Assembly (NCBI GenBank): GCA_016183815.1
Contig: JACPDW010000031.1
Coordinates: 1 to 44,301 of the forward strand
DNA from: Flavobacteriia bacterium
GTDB taxonomy: Bacteria > Bacteroidota > Bacteroidia > Flavobacteriales_D > Crocinitomicaceae
Length of the DNA stretch: 44,301 nt
Direction: 5' to 3'
Every line of letters begins with the position of its first letter. Within the stretch, counting starts at the first letter, position 1. The notes under the pieces are model-generated. The model made no database searches, was not told the DNA's origin, and saw only the letters and a program-made list of their open reading frames with translations. The translations under genes were made by a program, and so were the position numbers. This document shows, one piece after another, positions 1-7,745 of this stretch.

Positions 1-456
1 ATTTGGATTGCCACCACCATTTCCTCCACCACCTAGCGTTTCATCATTCCCACCTCCAGGAACAGGTCCAGGTTCTGGTTCAGCCATTTGGTCACATGGA
101 TCTTGGATTGTATTTATAATTTTGTTAACCAATACCTCTTTCCCTCTTTTGATAGTTCCATTTTTATCAATGTATAGTTGGTAATATTCTTGATCATTTA
201 GCGTGTTGTTTCCATTTCCATTATTTGAAGAACTATCGATGTATGGAATAGAAGTTAATGATGGTATATTTATAGCATTAACATCTGCTTCAAAAAAAGC
301 ATTTTGTTTAACTTTCAATTGACCATTCACATCTAATTTCACACTAGGTGAAGTGGTTCCAATACCCACATTTCCATTGTTTGGAAATACATTTTGCTGT
401 GCATAGATTTTTAAACTAAACAATAAAACAGCTAAGATTAACGTAATTTTTTTCAT
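1..456 (-). CDS. Exported tail-fibre-like repeat protein, N-terminal part (runs off the window)
   Basis: Reading leftwards from ATG at 454-456 the frame stays open to base 1 (152 codons), so the C-terminus lies outside the window. Residues 1-20 are a Sec signal peptide (MKKITLILAVLLFSLKIYAQ). Next comes the segment GNVGIGTTSPSVKLDVNGQL, which I recognise from many Bacteroidota surface proteins resembling phage tail fibres that often end in an S74-type chaperone domain; whether that domain exists here cannot be seen. The visible end is rich in Pro and Gly (PEPGPVPGGG, then GGGGNGGG), like a flexible linker. It is divergent from the tryptophanase operon across a 288-base gap. Export is well supported; the function is unknown, with surface attachment or structure the likeliest inference. 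Confidence 0.75.
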   Translation of the reverse strand, partial: MKKITLILAVLLFSLKIYAQQNVFPNNGNVGIGTTSPSVKLDVNGQLKVKQNAFFEADVNAINIPSLTSIPYIDSSSNNGNGNNTLNDQEYYQLYIDKNGTIKRGKEVLVNKIINTIQDPCDQMAEPEPGPVPGGGNDETLGGGGNGGGNPN

Positions 457-744
457 CTTTATCGTGTATAAATTTACACAAAGCAAAAAAAAAAAACGAT
501 TTTCGCAAATAAAGTTATGAACAATTAAAAATAGTTGTTAACAAAATGAAAGTAGACAACGCCAATATTGGCATCTATGATAATTTTAATTGATCTTTCT
601 TGAATATGCAAACGTTATAAATCTTCCTAATTAGGATCTTCATAGTGTAATTTGAATAAATAAAATTAAACCAAACAAAATTCACAAAAATCTACTTATT
701 TTTGCTCTCAAATTACATAATAAATACTTTCATATTCCATTTCT
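457..744. other. Divergent intergenic region with two 12-bp palindromes
   Basis: This 288-base gap separates two divergent genes and so should hold both promoters. It contains two perfect 12-bp palindromes, GCCAATATTGGC at 561-572 and TCCTAATTAGGA at 625-636, plus an imperfect 16-base inverted repeat TGTATAAATTTACACA at 465-480 just upstream of the leftward gene. A -7-like box lies at 697-704. The palindromes are the size of dimeric-repressor or activator half-sites, but no regulator is recognised. Confidence 0.4.
697..704 (+). promoter_or_regulatory. Candidate -7 box of the tnaA operon
   Basis: TATTTTTG matches the Bacteroidota -7 consensus TAnnTTTG and lies 40 bases before the tryptophanase ATG. 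No convincing TTTG -33 element is seen at the usual spacing, so this is tentative. Confidence 0.4.
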
Positions 745-2127
745 ATGAGTAAAAAAATGAAAACATTAACTGAACCATTCAAAATTAAAATGGTTGAGCC
801 GTTAAAAGTTACTACTGAAGAATACAGAAAATCAGCCCTTAAAAAAGCAAATTACAATCCTTTTTTATTGATTTCAGATGATGTTTTTATCGATTTACTT
901 ACCGATAGTGGTACTGGTGCGATGAGTGAACAACAATGGAGTGCAATGATTCAAGGTGATGAAAGTTATGCAGGTGCAAGAAGTTGGTTGCGTTTAGAAA
1001 AAGTAGTTCGTGACTTAACAGGAATGCCTTTTATTTTGCCTACTCATCAAGGTCGTGCTGCAGAAAGAATTTTATATTCTATTTTAGGTGGAAAAGGTAA
1101 GACTTTTATTAGCAATACGCACTTTGATACCACAAGAGCTAATATTGAATTTACCTCAGCTGAGGCCGTAGATTTAGTTTGTAAAGAAGCAACAGACAAT
1201 CAATCCGATTATCCTTTTAAAGGAAATATGGACATTGAAAGATTCCAACAGGAAATAAGCAAAAGAGGAAAAGAAAATATCGCAGCGGTGATTATGACGG
1301 TTACTAATAATTCTTCTGGTGGTCAGCCGGTTAGTTTAGAAAACCTTAAAAAAGTTAAACAAATATGTGTTGAAAATAATTTACTTTTTGTTTTAGACGG
1401 TTGTAGGATAGCTGAAAATAGTTATTTTATCAGACACAAAGAAAAAGGGTATGAAGACAAAAGTTACAAACAAATAGCTCAAGAAATTTTTGCTTTGTCA
1501 GATGCTTTTGTGATGAGTGCTAAAAAAGATGGATTAGTAAATATGGGTGGTTTATTAACCTTAAGAAATGAAGATTTAGCACTTCAATGTAAAAATTTAT
1601 TGATTATCTCAGAAGGATTTACGACTTACGGCGGTTTATCTGGAAGAGATATGGAAGCACTTGCAGTCGGTTTACAAGAAGTTTTTGAAGACGATTATCT
1701 GCATTATAGAATAAGAAGTACTGCTTATCTTGGTGAACATCTGAAAGCAATGGGAATTCCAGTTGTTTGGCCAATTGGTGGTCATGCCGTGTATGTTGAC
1801 GCTAAAAAATTATACGACCATATACCTGTTGAACAATATCCAGGACAAGCATTAGTTTGTGATTTATATATCAAAGGTGGTCTAAGAACAGTTGAAATAG
1901 GCAGTGTGATGTTCGGAAAGTATGACCAGGAGGGAAAATTGATTCCAGCAGAAAAGGAATTAGTTCGTTTAGCCATTCCAAGAAGAGTTTACACTCAAAG
2001 TCATATCGATTACGTTATTGAAGTTTTTGAAGACATTCTTACTGATAAAAAACAAGCAAAAGGATATAAAATCACGTATGAACCACCTTTTTTAAGACAT
2101 TTTACAGCTCATTTCTCACCCCTTTAG
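745..2127 (+). CDS. tnaA: Tryptophanase (tryptophan indole-lyase)
   Basis: A PLP-dependent beta-eliminating lyase that converts L-tryptophan to indole, pyruvate and ammonia in the cytoplasm. At 460 residues it is near the family length (E. coli 471). The PLP site MSAKKD lies at 257-262, with Lys261 the expected Schiff-base lysine. Three positions separate tryptophanase from tyrosine phenol-lyase, and all read as tryptophanase: Asp128 in HFDTT (Thr in TPL), Ile385 in VEIG (Arg in TPL), and His452 in LRHFTA (Phe in TPL). The ATG at 745 is used; an ATG at 757 (MKTLTEPF) is a possible alternative. It is first in an operon and only 7 bases upstream of the acyl-CoA synthetase gene, which could help turn the pyruvate product into acetate and ATP via acetyl-CoA. 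The operon also ends with pdxH, which makes its cofactor. Confidence 0.95.
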   Translation: MSKKMKTLTEPFKIKMVEPLKVTTEEYRKSALKKANYNPFLLISDDVFIDLLTDSGTGAMSEQQWSAMIQGDESYAGARSWLRLEKVVRDLTGMPFILPTHQGRAAERILYSILGGKGKTFISNTHFDTTRANIEFTSAEAVDLVCKEATDNQSDYPFKGNMDIERFQQEISKRGKENIAAVIMTVTNNSSGGQPVSLENLKKVKQICVENNLLFVLDGCRIAENSYFIRHKEKGYEDKSYKQIAQEIFALSDAFVMSAKKDGLVNMGGLLTLRNEDLALQCKNLLIISEGFTTYGGLSGRDMEALAVGLQEVFEDDYLHYRIRSTAYLGEHLKAMGIPVVWPIGGHAVYVDAKKLYDHIPVEQYPGQALVCDLYIKGGLRTVEIGSVMFGKYDQEGKLIPAEKELVRLAIPRRVYTQSHIDYVIEVFEDILTDKKQAKGYKITYEPPFLRHFTAHFSPL

Positions 2128-2134
2128 CTAATTA

Positions 2135-4183
2135 ATGATAGCAAAAGAGCTGTTTGATCCAAAGAGCATTGTTGTCGTTGGAGCTTCTGATAATAGGAGT
2201 AAACCTGGTGGCAAAGTGTTGTATAACCTCATTGAAAATAATTTTGAAGGGGAAATTTTTGCTGTAAACCCAAAAAGAGTTGACCTTGATGGAATTAAAT
2301 ATTATTCAACAGTTGAAGACTTGCCTTTTGTTGATTTAGCCATCATTGCCATTCCTGCTGAACTTTGTTTACAAACCTGCGAAGTTTTAGCTCTTCAAAA
2401 AAAAACGAAAGCATTTATTATTTTTTCTGCGGGCTTTTCTGAAGTCGGCAATTTTGAGTTAGAAAATAAATTAAGAGAACTTATTCAATCAGTAAATGGT
2501 GTATTGATTGGTCCAAATTGTATTGGAAGTATTCAAAAAAAATATAAAGGAGTTTTTACCTCACCAATTCCAACTTATTACGATGAAGGATGCGAATTGA
2601 TTTCCAGTTCTGGTGCAACTGCTGTATTTATAATGGAAGCAGCGATAACGATTGGATTAAAATTTTCAAATATCTATTCAATTGGAAATGGTTTACAATG
2701 TGGAGCTGAAGAGATTTTGGAACACATGGATGAATCATTTGTAGAAGGGCAAAGTTCAAAAATTAAACTGCTTTATCTTGAACAAATTAGAAATCCATTT
2801 AAGTTTTTAAAACACGCTTCCTCTCTGATATCAAAAGGTTGTAAAATTGCTGCCATCAAATCAGGGATTTCTGAAGAGGGGAGTAGAGCTGCTAGTTCAC
2901 ATACAGGAGCGCTGGCGAGTTCGGACATTGTTGTTCGGGCTCTTTTTAAAAAATGTGGAATTGTCTATTGTAGCAGTAGAGAAGAACTGATAAGTGTTGC
3001 TGGTGTGTTTCAAACAAACGAAATTAAAGGGAAAAATTTTGCTGTAATCACTCATGCCGGTGGATCTGCTGTGATGCTTACTGACACTCTTACCACCAAT
3101 GGACTAAATGTTCCATCTATTGATTCTGAAAAGACTAAAGATTTATTGAAAAAGCTTCATCATGGCTCTTCAGTGAGTAATCCATTTGATTTTTTGGCTA
3201 CTGGAACAGCTGAACATTTAGGTGAAATTATTGATTTTTGTGAAAATGAAACCCTTTTTGATGCCATGGTTGTGGTGTTTGGAAGTCCAGGTTTGTTTAA
3301 TGTGAAAGATGTTTACCTCTGTCTTTTAGAAAAAATGAAAACCTGCAAAAAACCAATTTTCACTGTCCTTCCTTCTGTAATAAATGCTAAAAATGAAATA
3401 GAATTTTTTTTATCTAAAGGTAAAATTAACTTTTCTGATGAAGTAGTATTAGGTCATGCTTTAGCCAATGTGTATTCTGCAAAAAATAATTATTTAAGAA
3501 ATAAAATTCAATTGACTGCGATGGATTTTGCTGGTATTAGAAATATTATTAACGCTAGTGACAATCAATGGCTTCAAAATAAAGAAATTAATGAATTAAT
3601 GCAAGCGGCTGGAATTGAACTTCCATTTTCTGTTGAAATCAAAGAGGAAAAAGAAATTTCACTTTTTTATACTAAATTTGCGTTTCCTTTGGTAATGAAA
3701 GTACAAGGAGTTGTTCATAAAACAGAAGTGAATGGCGTACGTTTTCCTATTCAAAGTGAAAATGAAATGTTATTACATTTTAAAGATTTAATGCAGATAC
3801 AAGGGGCTACATCGGTTTTAATTCAACCTTTTCTTAAAGGTGAAGAATTGTATTGTGGCGCTATTAAACAAGGGGATTTTGGTCATCTTGTATTAGCTGG
3901 TTTAGGTGGTGTTTTTTTGGAATTGTTACACGATACTTCAGGTGCTTTAGCTCCTATTGATAAAGAAGAAGCAAAAGAAATGTTGACAAAATTAAAAGCT
4001 TATCCAATTATTAAGGGATATAGAAATAAAAAAGGAATAAACGAGGAGTCATATATTGATTTAATCACCAGATTAGCCGCTTTGGTTTATGTTGTCCCTG
4101 AAATTGAAGAAATAGATTTAAACCCAATCATAGCTACAGAAGATAAACTTTATCCTGTAGATATTAGAATTAGAATACAGTAA
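2135..4183 (+). CDS. ADP-forming acyl-CoA (acetyl-CoA) synthetase, fused alpha-beta type
   Basis: Predicted to convert acyl-CoA + ADP + phosphate to acid + CoA + ATP (EC 6.2.1.13 type), conserving energy by substrate-level phosphorylation. The order of domains is a CoA-binding Rossmann domain (residues 5-130, starting DPKSIVVVGASDN), a ligase-CoA flavodoxin-like domain containing SSSGATAVF near 152 and the phosphohistidine motif SHTGAL with His256, a middle linker, and a C-terminal ATP-grasp domain from about 470. The ATP-grasp part has HKTEVNGV with His528, matching the second phosphohistidine known in the archaeal beta subunit. 682 residues fits the one-chain form. It ends in a TAATG overlap with the next gene. 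The substrate could be acetyl-CoA or aryl-acetyl-CoA; the tryptophanase neighbour does not decide this. Confidence 0.85.
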   Translation: MIAKELFDPKSIVVVGASDNRSKPGGKVLYNLIENNFEGEIFAVNPKRVDLDGIKYYSTVEDLPFVDLAIIAIPAELCLQTCEVLALQKKTKAFIIFSAGFSEVGNFELENKLRELIQSVNGVLIGPNCIGSIQKKYKGVFTSPIPTYYDEGCELISSSGATAVFIMEAAITIGLKFSNIYSIGNGLQCGAEEILEHMDESFVEGQSSKIKLLYLEQIRNPFKFLKHASSLISKGCKIAAIKSGISEEGSRAASSHTGALASSDIVVRALFKKCGIVYCSSREELISVAGVFQTNEIKGKNFAVITHAGGSAVMLTDTLTTNGLNVPSIDSEKTKDLLKKLHHGSSVSNPFDFLATGTAEHLGEIIDFCENETLFDAMVVVFGSPGLFNVKDVYLCLLEKMKTCKKPIFTVLPSVINAKNEIEFFLSKGKINFSDEVVLGHALANVYSAKNNYLRNKIQLTAMDFAGIRNIINASDNQWLQNKEINELMQAAGIELPFSVEIKEEKEISLFYTKFAFPLVMKVQGVVHKTEVNGVRFPIQSENEMLLHFKDLMQIQGATSVLIQPFLKGEELYCGAIKQGDFGHLVLAGLGGVFLELLHDTSGALAPIDKEEAKEMLTKLKAYPIIKGYRNKKGINEESYIDLITRLAALVYVVPEIEEIDLNPIIATEDKLYPVDIRIRIQ

Positions 4184-4608
4184 TGCAAGTAAAACCCATC
4201 TATATTTTTGTTCTTCTTAGTGTTTTGTTTTTAACCTACTCTTCAGTATTGTACCTATCTGATGAAAAAGAAATTATAATTCAAAGGGCTACTAAAAAAG
4301 ATTTTAGTGCTGAAGGTAAATTGATCTTTCAAAAATACAATTGTCAGGCCTGCCATCAAATCTACTCTTTAGGTGGTTATCTTGGTCCAGACCTAACCAA
4401 TGTATATTCAAAATACAATAATGAAGACGTGATAAAAGCATTTATGAAGGGTGGGTTTAAACAAATGCCTTCCTTTAAATTGACATCCTATGAAGAAAGT
4501 GCTTTAATTCAATTTTTTAAAAAAATGGATAAAACAGGAACGGCGGATATACGAAATTTTGAATTTCAAGCAGATGGAATGATTAAACCAAAACAAGAAA
4601 AAAGATGA
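4183..4608 (+). CDS. NorC-like membrane-anchored cytochrome c
   Basis: A mono-heme cytochrome c expected to pass electrons to the membrane subunit encoded next. Residues 7-25 are a single membrane anchor, with the rest periplasmic. Heme attachment is by CQACH (Cys54, Cys57, His58), and Met95 in KQMPSF is the likely distal axial ligand. The stretch GGYLGPDLTNVY resembles the NorC signature after the heme site. 141 residues is close to NorC. It overlaps the upstream gene by one base (TAATG) and the downstream gene by four (ATGA), showing translational coupling. NorC of canonical NO reductase is the nearest family I can name; the partner has unusual ligands (next entry), so nitric oxide as the substrate is not established. 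I therefore give no symbol. Confidence 0.82.
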   Translation: MQVKPIYIFVLLSVLFLTYSSVLYLSDEKEIIIQRATKKDFSAEGKLIFQKYNCQACHQIYSLGGYLGPDLTNVYSKYNNEDVIKAFMKGGFKQMPSFKLTSYEESALIQFFKKMDKTGTADIRNFEFQADGMIKPKQEKR

Positions 4609-5939
4609 CAAATCCAGGTAAAAAATTTGCTATTTTGGCTTTATTCATGTTATCCATTGCAATTATTGCTGGATTATTGGCATCAATTAGCTATTTGTCT
4701 CCCGAATTTCTTAAAGAAAAAATAGGATTTTCTGTATTGAGACCGGTTCATGTGTCAGCTGTATATTTCTGGATTTCTTTGAGTGCAACCGCTGGCGTTT
4801 ATAGTGCTTTGTGGAACAATAACATGAGTTCCTTTACTTCAAAAATGTCCTATTTCCATTTTGTTTTAATAGCCATATCTGCACTTGGAATTTTAATAAG
4901 TTATTTCTTCAAAAATTTTGGAGGAAGGGAATATTGGGAGTATAATCCTTATTGGGCTATTCCAGTTTTAATTTCTTGGGTTTTATTTTTGATCAATTAC
5001 CTTCACTCGGCTTTAAAAATCAAAAACTGGCCCGTTTATTATTGGATGTGGTTTACTGGAATACTTTTTTTTATCTTTATTTTTATTGAAAATTATTTAT
5101 GGCTAATCCCTTCAATAAGAGAAAGTTTTATTAAAGATTTAACTATCCAATGGAAAGTGAATGGCTCCATTGTTGGAGCTTACAACCAATTGATCTACGC
5201 TACAGCATTTTATCTTATGGATAAAATTACTGATAATAAAGCTCATCAAGTAGGACACAAAAAAATAGTATTTGCAATGTATTTTTTGGGACTAGCTAAT
5301 TTGATGTTTAATTGGAGTCATCATATTTATACTTTACCTAGTGATATGTATGTGAAATATATCGGTTATTTAGTAAGTATGACCGAATGGGTGCTGTTTT
5401 TAAGAACAATATTTCTTTGGAAAAAAACTATTGATGAATTTAAGATTAATGCTCATTATTTTCCTTATCGTTTTTTGATTGCCTCAGAATTTTGGGTATT
5501 TATCAACCTTTTTCAAGCATTATTAATGTCTATCCCTGCAATAAACGCCTATACACATGGAACTCATGTTACAGTGGCACATGCTATGGGAACCACTATC
5601 GGCATCAATACTATGATTCTTTTAGCTGCTCTGTATATGTTTTTTGATGGGAAGAACGATCAAGATTCTCATTCACATAGAAGGTACTTAAAAAATAATT
5701 TTTGGTTTCTTCAAATCTCCTTATTGTTTTTCTTTTTAAGTTTAGATATATCAGGTGTTTTAAAAGGTTTATGGCAAATGGATAAACACGCATTGCCCTT
5801 TTCCGATATGATGGCAAATCTTCATCCATGGTTTATTTTGATGTTTATCTCTGGTTGTGGATTGTTTATCTCACTTGGAATATATTGTTATTACTTATTA
5901 TCAGTTTTACTAAAAAGAATTACTAATTATTCAATATAA
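4605..5939 (+). CDS. Divergent NorB-like heme-copper reductase subunit I
   Basis: A 444-residue polytopic protein with about 12 membrane helices, the length of NorB. NOR-family landmarks are RPVH (His49, a low-spin heme ligand in helix II), GREYWE at 107-112 (NorB GREFLE, calcium/propionate region), adjacent His239-His240 on helix VII, and Glu261 in SMTEW (NorB SALEP). Other expected ligands look changed by my manual alignment. Helix VI, normally H-x3-E-G-x2-E, reads NGSIVGAYN (186-194), giving His to Asn, Glu to Val and Glu to Asn. Helix X, normally HGH, reads HAM (326-328), so the second low-spin heme ligand would be Met328. No norQ or norD maturation genes are adjacent. It could be a specialised NO reductase, another NOR-superfamily enzyme, or a non-catalytic electron carrier. 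Family membership is firm; the activity is not. Confidence 0.75.
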   Translation: MTNPGKKFAILALFMLSIAIIAGLLASISYLSPEFLKEKIGFSVLRPVHVSAVYFWISLSATAGVYSALWNNNMSSFTSKMSYFHFVLIAISALGILISYFFKNFGGREYWEYNPYWAIPVLISWVLFLINYLHSALKIKNWPVYYWMWFTGILFFIFIFIENYLWLIPSIRESFIKDLTIQWKVNGSIVGAYNQLIYATAFYLMDKITDNKAHQVGHKKIVFAMYFLGLANLMFNWSHHIYTLPSDMYVKYIGYLVSMTEWVLFLRTIFLWKKTIDEFKINAHYFPYRFLIASEFWVFINLFQALLMSIPAINAYTHGTHVTVAHAMGTTIGINTMILLAALYMFFDGKNDQDSHSHRRYLKNNFWFLQISLLFFFLSLDISGVLKGLWQMDKHALPFSDMMANLHPWFILMFISGCGLFISLGIYCYYLLSVLLKRITNYSI

Positions 5940-5941
5940 AA

Positions 5942-7120
5942 ATGGAAAATAAATCAGTTAATTTCGATGATGTAAGCATTGCTTTTAGTTACAAAAGTGA
6001 TGCAGAATTGAAACGTATGTTTTTTGTATATCGTTTGATTCAAAAACCTTTTATGGTTAAATTTTTAACAAGGGTTGCCTTTTGGATAATTAAATACAAA
6101 CTTCCATTTAAGTTTCTTTTAAAAAACACCATGTTTCAAGTGTTTTGTGCTGGTGTTGATTTAAATGAAACTAAAAAAACTATGGCTCATTTAAAAAAAT
6201 ATGACGTTTATACTGTTTTAGATTATGTTGCTGAAGGGGATAAATCAGAAGTCGGTTTTAAGAAAAACCTTCAAACGATAATAAAAAATATCGACTGTGT
6301 GAAAAATGAAAGTCCAAATGCTTTTGTAGGTGTAAAAATCTCTGGTTTAGAAGATGTTGAATATCTAAAAACTTTCAAACAAGCAGATTTTGTTGAAAAA
6401 TTTAAGACAGAACATCGACTTCAACTTTTACATGAAAGAGTTGAAAAAATTTGTCAAGAAGGTGATAAAAATAATGTGAAAGTTTATTTTGATGCTGAAG
6501 AAAGAAATACTCAAGATATTTTCGATTATCTAATTGAAGAAATGATGAGAAAATACAACCGTCAAAAAGCAGTGGTGTACAATACTCTTCAAATGTATTT
6601 AAAAGACCGAATTGATTACTTAAATAAATGCATCTCTGAAGCAAAAAACGAACACTTTTTTATCGGAATGAAACTCGTTCGTGGTGCTTATGTTGAAAAA
6701 GAAAGAGAAGAAGCCAAAAAACTAGGTCTTGAAAGTCCAGTTTTTGATACCAAACAAGGAACTGACGATTCTTTTAATCATGCTGTTCAAATCTGTCTTG
6801 AAAACCATGATTTAGTCGCAACTTGTATTGCTACTCACAACATGGAAAGTATTCAAAAAGCGATAATTTTGATACATGAATATCAGATAAATGATCATGA
6901 GAATAAAGTATTTTTCTCACAATTGTACGGAATGAGTGATAATTTAACCTTTAATTTAGCCAAAAATAAATACAATTCATCTAAATATGTTCCTTATGGT
7001 GAAGTAGAAAAAGCCATTCCATATTTGTTACGAAGAGCTGAAGAGAATACTTCAATTGAAGGTCAAGTTAGTAGAGAGTTTGAAATGTTAAAACAAGAAA
7101 AAAATAGACGTAAAATATAA
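5942..7120 (+). CDS. putA: Proline dehydrogenase (monofunctional, FAD-dependent)
   Basis: Oxidises L-proline to pyrroline-5-carboxylate, passing electrons through FAD to the quinone pool at the membrane surface. The TIM-barrel PRODH signatures are visible: MKLVRGAYVEKER around 243-255, the SQLYGMSDNLTF segment, and the C-terminal substrate-binding motif YLLRRAEENT, whose paired Arg contact the proline carboxylate. At 392 residues it is the single-domain form without the P5C dehydrogenase half of enteric PutA. It starts two bases after the NorB-like gene and overlaps pdxH by one base (TAATG). Electrons from proline entering the quinone pool could feed the respiratory-type norCB-like pair upstream; that link is inference. 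Confidence 0.9.
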   Translation: MENKSVNFDDVSIAFSYKSDAELKRMFFVYRLIQKPFMVKFLTRVAFWIIKYKLPFKFLLKNTMFQVFCAGVDLNETKKTMAHLKKYDVYTVLDYVAEGDKSEVGFKKNLQTIIKNIDCVKNESPNAFVGVKISGLEDVEYLKTFKQADFVEKFKTEHRLQLLHERVEKICQEGDKNNVKVYFDAEERNTQDIFDYLIEEMMRKYNRQKAVVYNTLQMYLKDRIDYLNKCISEAKNEHFFIGMKLVRGAYVEKEREEAKKLGLESPVFDTKQGTDDSFNHAVQICLENHDLVATCIATHNMESIQKAIILIHEYQINDHENKVFFSQLYGMSDNLTFNLAKNKYNSSKYVPYGEVEKAIPYLLRRAEENTSIEGQVSREFEMLKQEKNRRKI

Positions 7121-7740
7121 TGGAACACGACCATAGTGATTTTAATAAAGAGATAGATTTTCAATCAAAAGAGAATCCGCTTTTATGGTTTAAAGATTTA
7201 TATCAAGATGCTATTTTAAAAAATTGTACATCTCCTAATGTCATGGTCGTTTCTACTTCTACATTATCTCATCGAATAAGTTCACGAGTTGTTTATTTAA
7301 GAGAAATTCTTGAAGAAGGATTGTGTTTTTATACAAACTACAACAGCAGAAAAGGGAAAACTTTAGAAGAAAATCCTCTTTGTTCAGCACTGTTTTTTTG
7401 GCAGGAATTAGAGATTCAAGTTCGAGTTGAAGGAATTTGTGAAAAATTACCTTCTGAAATGTCTGATATTTATTTTTCATCTCGTCCACGTTTAAACCAG
7501 TTGAATGCTTGGGCTAGCAAACAAAGTGAAAGCATCAATTCTCGTAATGATTTGGAAAAAGCAATGGAATATTATGATAAAAAATTTCCTCAAATTGTTC
7601 CACGACCAGATTTCTGGGGTGGATTTTTAATTAAACCAAACTATTTTGAATTTTGGAAAGGACGTTTAGGTCGTTTACATGACCGATTTTCCTACGAATT
7701 AATCGATAATAATTGGCAAATACAACGTCTAGCCCCATAA
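7120..7740 (+). CDS. pdxH: Pyridoxine/pyridoxamine 5'-phosphate oxidase
   Basis: FMN-dependent oxidase that forms pyridoxal 5'-phosphate from PNP or PMP in the cytoplasm. Recognisable blocks are SSRVVYLRE, FYTNYNSRKG (FMN phosphate binding), the AWASKQS block, PRPDFWGGF, and the C-terminal FWKGRLGRLHDR followed by RLAP, where the Arg/His residues bind the substrate. 206 residues is close to the usual 210-220. It is the last gene of the operon and is convergent with batD after only five bases; no hairpin terminator is visible in that gap. Tryptophanase, first in the same operon, is PLP-dependent. Confidence 0.95.
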   Translation: MEHDHSDFNKEIDFQSKENPLLWFKDLYQDAILKNCTSPNVMVVSTSTLSHRISSRVVYLREILEEGLCFYTNYNSRKGKTLEENPLCSALFFWQELEIQVRVEGICEKLPSEMSDIYFSSRPRLNQLNAWASKQSESINSRNDLEKAMEYYDKKFPQIVPRPDFWGGFLIKPNYFEFWKGRLGRLHDRFSYELIDNNWQIQRLAP

Positions 7741-7745
7741 AAACT

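Noticed and set aside
745-2127. Tyrosine phenol-lyase
   Set aside because: The three diagnostic positions (Asp128, Ile385, His452) are those of tryptophanase.
4605-5939. cbb3-type cytochrome oxidase subunit I
   Set aside because: The GREYWE motif, NorB length, SMTEW Glu and NorC-like partner fit the NOR family better, and the helix VI His of oxidases is absent.
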